A stretch of DNA of 64,000 bases from contig NC_135147.1 in assembly GCF_051014445.1 (NCBI RefSeq), positions 25,882,479 to 25,946,478 of the forward strand, in the 5' to 3' direction. This document shows positions 63,030 to 64,000 of this stretch, piece by piece. The stretch comes from Colletes latitarsis. Taxonomy: Eukaryota > Arthropoda > Insecta > Hymenoptera > Colletidae. The notes below the pieces were generated by a model that saw nothing but the letters and a program-made list of their open reading frames with translations, did not search any database and was not told where the DNA came from. Positions within the stretch are counted from its first letter, which is position 1. Each line of letters begins with the position of its first letter. The position numbers and the translations under genes were made by a program.

Positions 63030-63470
63030 TCACGTCAACTACGCGTCTTAACGGAGCCCTTATCGGTTCATATCAATATTGCCGATCTTCTCTGCCTTTG
63101 TAATCACTCCTCTGTGCATTTGAATACCGATGACATGCAAGTTCTGCACATGTCGTAACTGTCCGAAATGGCTATTCAGATGCGGGATGTGAAATTGAAT
63201 CTTGACAAGATACGATGCTGGTTCTCAGAGAGGAAGCATAACCCAGGAAAGACCAAGTTACGAACCGTCGTCTCGAAGATCAAAGATGGTCTCCGCGTTT
63301 CTTTCAACGCAAATATTCTTGGTATCGATAAAAAAAAAACATTGTATTGTCATCTTTTATAGAGAACTCGTAACATTATATTTATGACACGCACTCTGTA
63401 TTCGTCTCTTCGTCTTCCATCCTCGGAAACATCTGCTGTAATCTTCCCGTTCGACTATTGTGATATTCTA
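63030..63470 (+). pseudogene. Non-LTR retrotransposon reverse transcriptase fragment (copy 3)
   Basis: One frame gives LTEPLSVHINIADLLCL, then NHSSVHLNTDDMQVLHMS, the LLF-(L)-(Y)-INDL and H-YADD-QLLH blocks with YADD changed to NTDD. It goes on SEMAIQMRDVKLNLDKIRCW and NPGKTK, the thumb motif, and, in a shifted frame, FPFDYCDIL, the conserved P-(H)-FDYCD-(V)-(L/V) block. It stops exactly where the TIR element begins at 63471, suggesting that element inserted into it. Dead by stops and shifts. Confidence 0.78.
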
Positions 63471-64000
63471 CAGGATGTTCGGCCACTATTGGGAAAACTT
63501 GTAATGGGAGATTCTAGAGACCAAAATAGGACGAAAATGAAGAATATCAATTTATCGATGGAGGCTTCGTTAAAAAGTTATTAACGCTTAAAGTTTCGCA
63601 AGTTCTGAATTTTTTTTCTCGAAACTGAGTAGGAATTCGGGGATATGTCTGTTGACCAAAAATGATTGTAATTGACCCCCGCAACTGAAAATAATTTTTT
63701 CAGAATTAATTAAAAATTTTTTTTTTCGCCGAAAAATTTAGGCACCTACCCCCTGTCGATTTTCCTTCAAAATTCGTTTTTCATTTTTAGTAATTTTATT
63801 TGACACCCTACAGAATAGTTGTCTAATACTTTTCTGTACCCATAAGCTCTACTTCAGGAAAAAGTTTCATTGAAATATATGCACAATTGTAGGAGTTATG
63901 GCTGTTTGAAAATTGGAGAATTTTTATGGGGTTTTTCTCATTTTGCGGGGTCAAGGACCAACTTTTCGAATATTTTTGCGATTTGTACATATTCCCCAGT
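63471..64000 (+). mobile_element. Non-autonomous TIR element, copy 3, cut by the window end
   Basis: Left end caggatgttcggccac, then gtaatgggagattctagag, ccaaaataggacgaaaatg, immediately preceded by TA (63469-63470). The first internal module starts at 63607 and the conserved centre at 63847. About 500 bp of the expected 1,032 should lie beyond base 64000. Confidence 0.88.

Overview
The window is a stretch of animal nuclear DNA, not prokaryotic. There are no dense ORFs, no ribosome binding sites and no operons. Coding sequence is split into short exons with GT..AG borders, and the remainder is intron or intergenic DNA with decayed transposons. CpG is plentiful (tcga, cgcg and acgt words everywhere), and the repeats resemble ones I remember from bees and ants. 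I therefore infer a hymenopteran insect, probably a bee; the species cannot be read from the sequence.

One host gene is visible, on the + strand. A candidate promoter and 5' UTR exon lie in a CpG-dense block at about 18.9-19.95 kb (TCAGT initiators at 19408 and 19431, donors after 19814 or 19946). A second exon (25392-25601) carries the start codon and a signal peptide. After a 19.1-kb intron, a third exon (44734-44866) encodes the first half of an immunoglobulin V-type domain very like those of the sidestep (side) family of neuronal adhesion receptors. The exon phases match (phase 1 into phase 1). The exon then ends in phase 2, and I found no continuation before base 64000, so the next intron is at least 19.1 kb and most of the protein lies downstream of the window.

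The other structure is mobile DNA. A non-coding, roughly 1,032-bp terminal-inverted-repeat (TIR) element occurs at 22820-23851, 39223-40256 and 63471-end, with a lone right terminus at 6014-6097. It has three internal copies of a roughly 115-bp module and a central 130-bp island far better conserved than its surroundings. Broken non-LTR retrotransposon pieces lie at 28.2, 34.4, 37.7, 41.7-42.9 and 63.0-63.5 kb, with a doubtful one on the minus strand at 48.4-48.8 kb. A mariner-type transposase remnant lies at 24.4-24.7 kb. A repeat family at 977-1163 and 4931-5551 (the latter a tandem dimer) contains a 28-bp motif that also occurs alone, on both strands, at 20863, 34801 and 61989, with a half match at 55024. 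A 77-bp palindrome with TTAA ends is at 26854-26930, and a spaced duplication is at 57621-57990.

Layout: 1-18.8 kb is gene-free with a few repeats; 18.8-25.6 kb holds the promoter, first intron and signal-peptide exon; 25.6-44.7 kb is the second intron, full of transposon debris; 44.7 kb is the Ig exon; 44.9-64 kb is the third intron with more debris.
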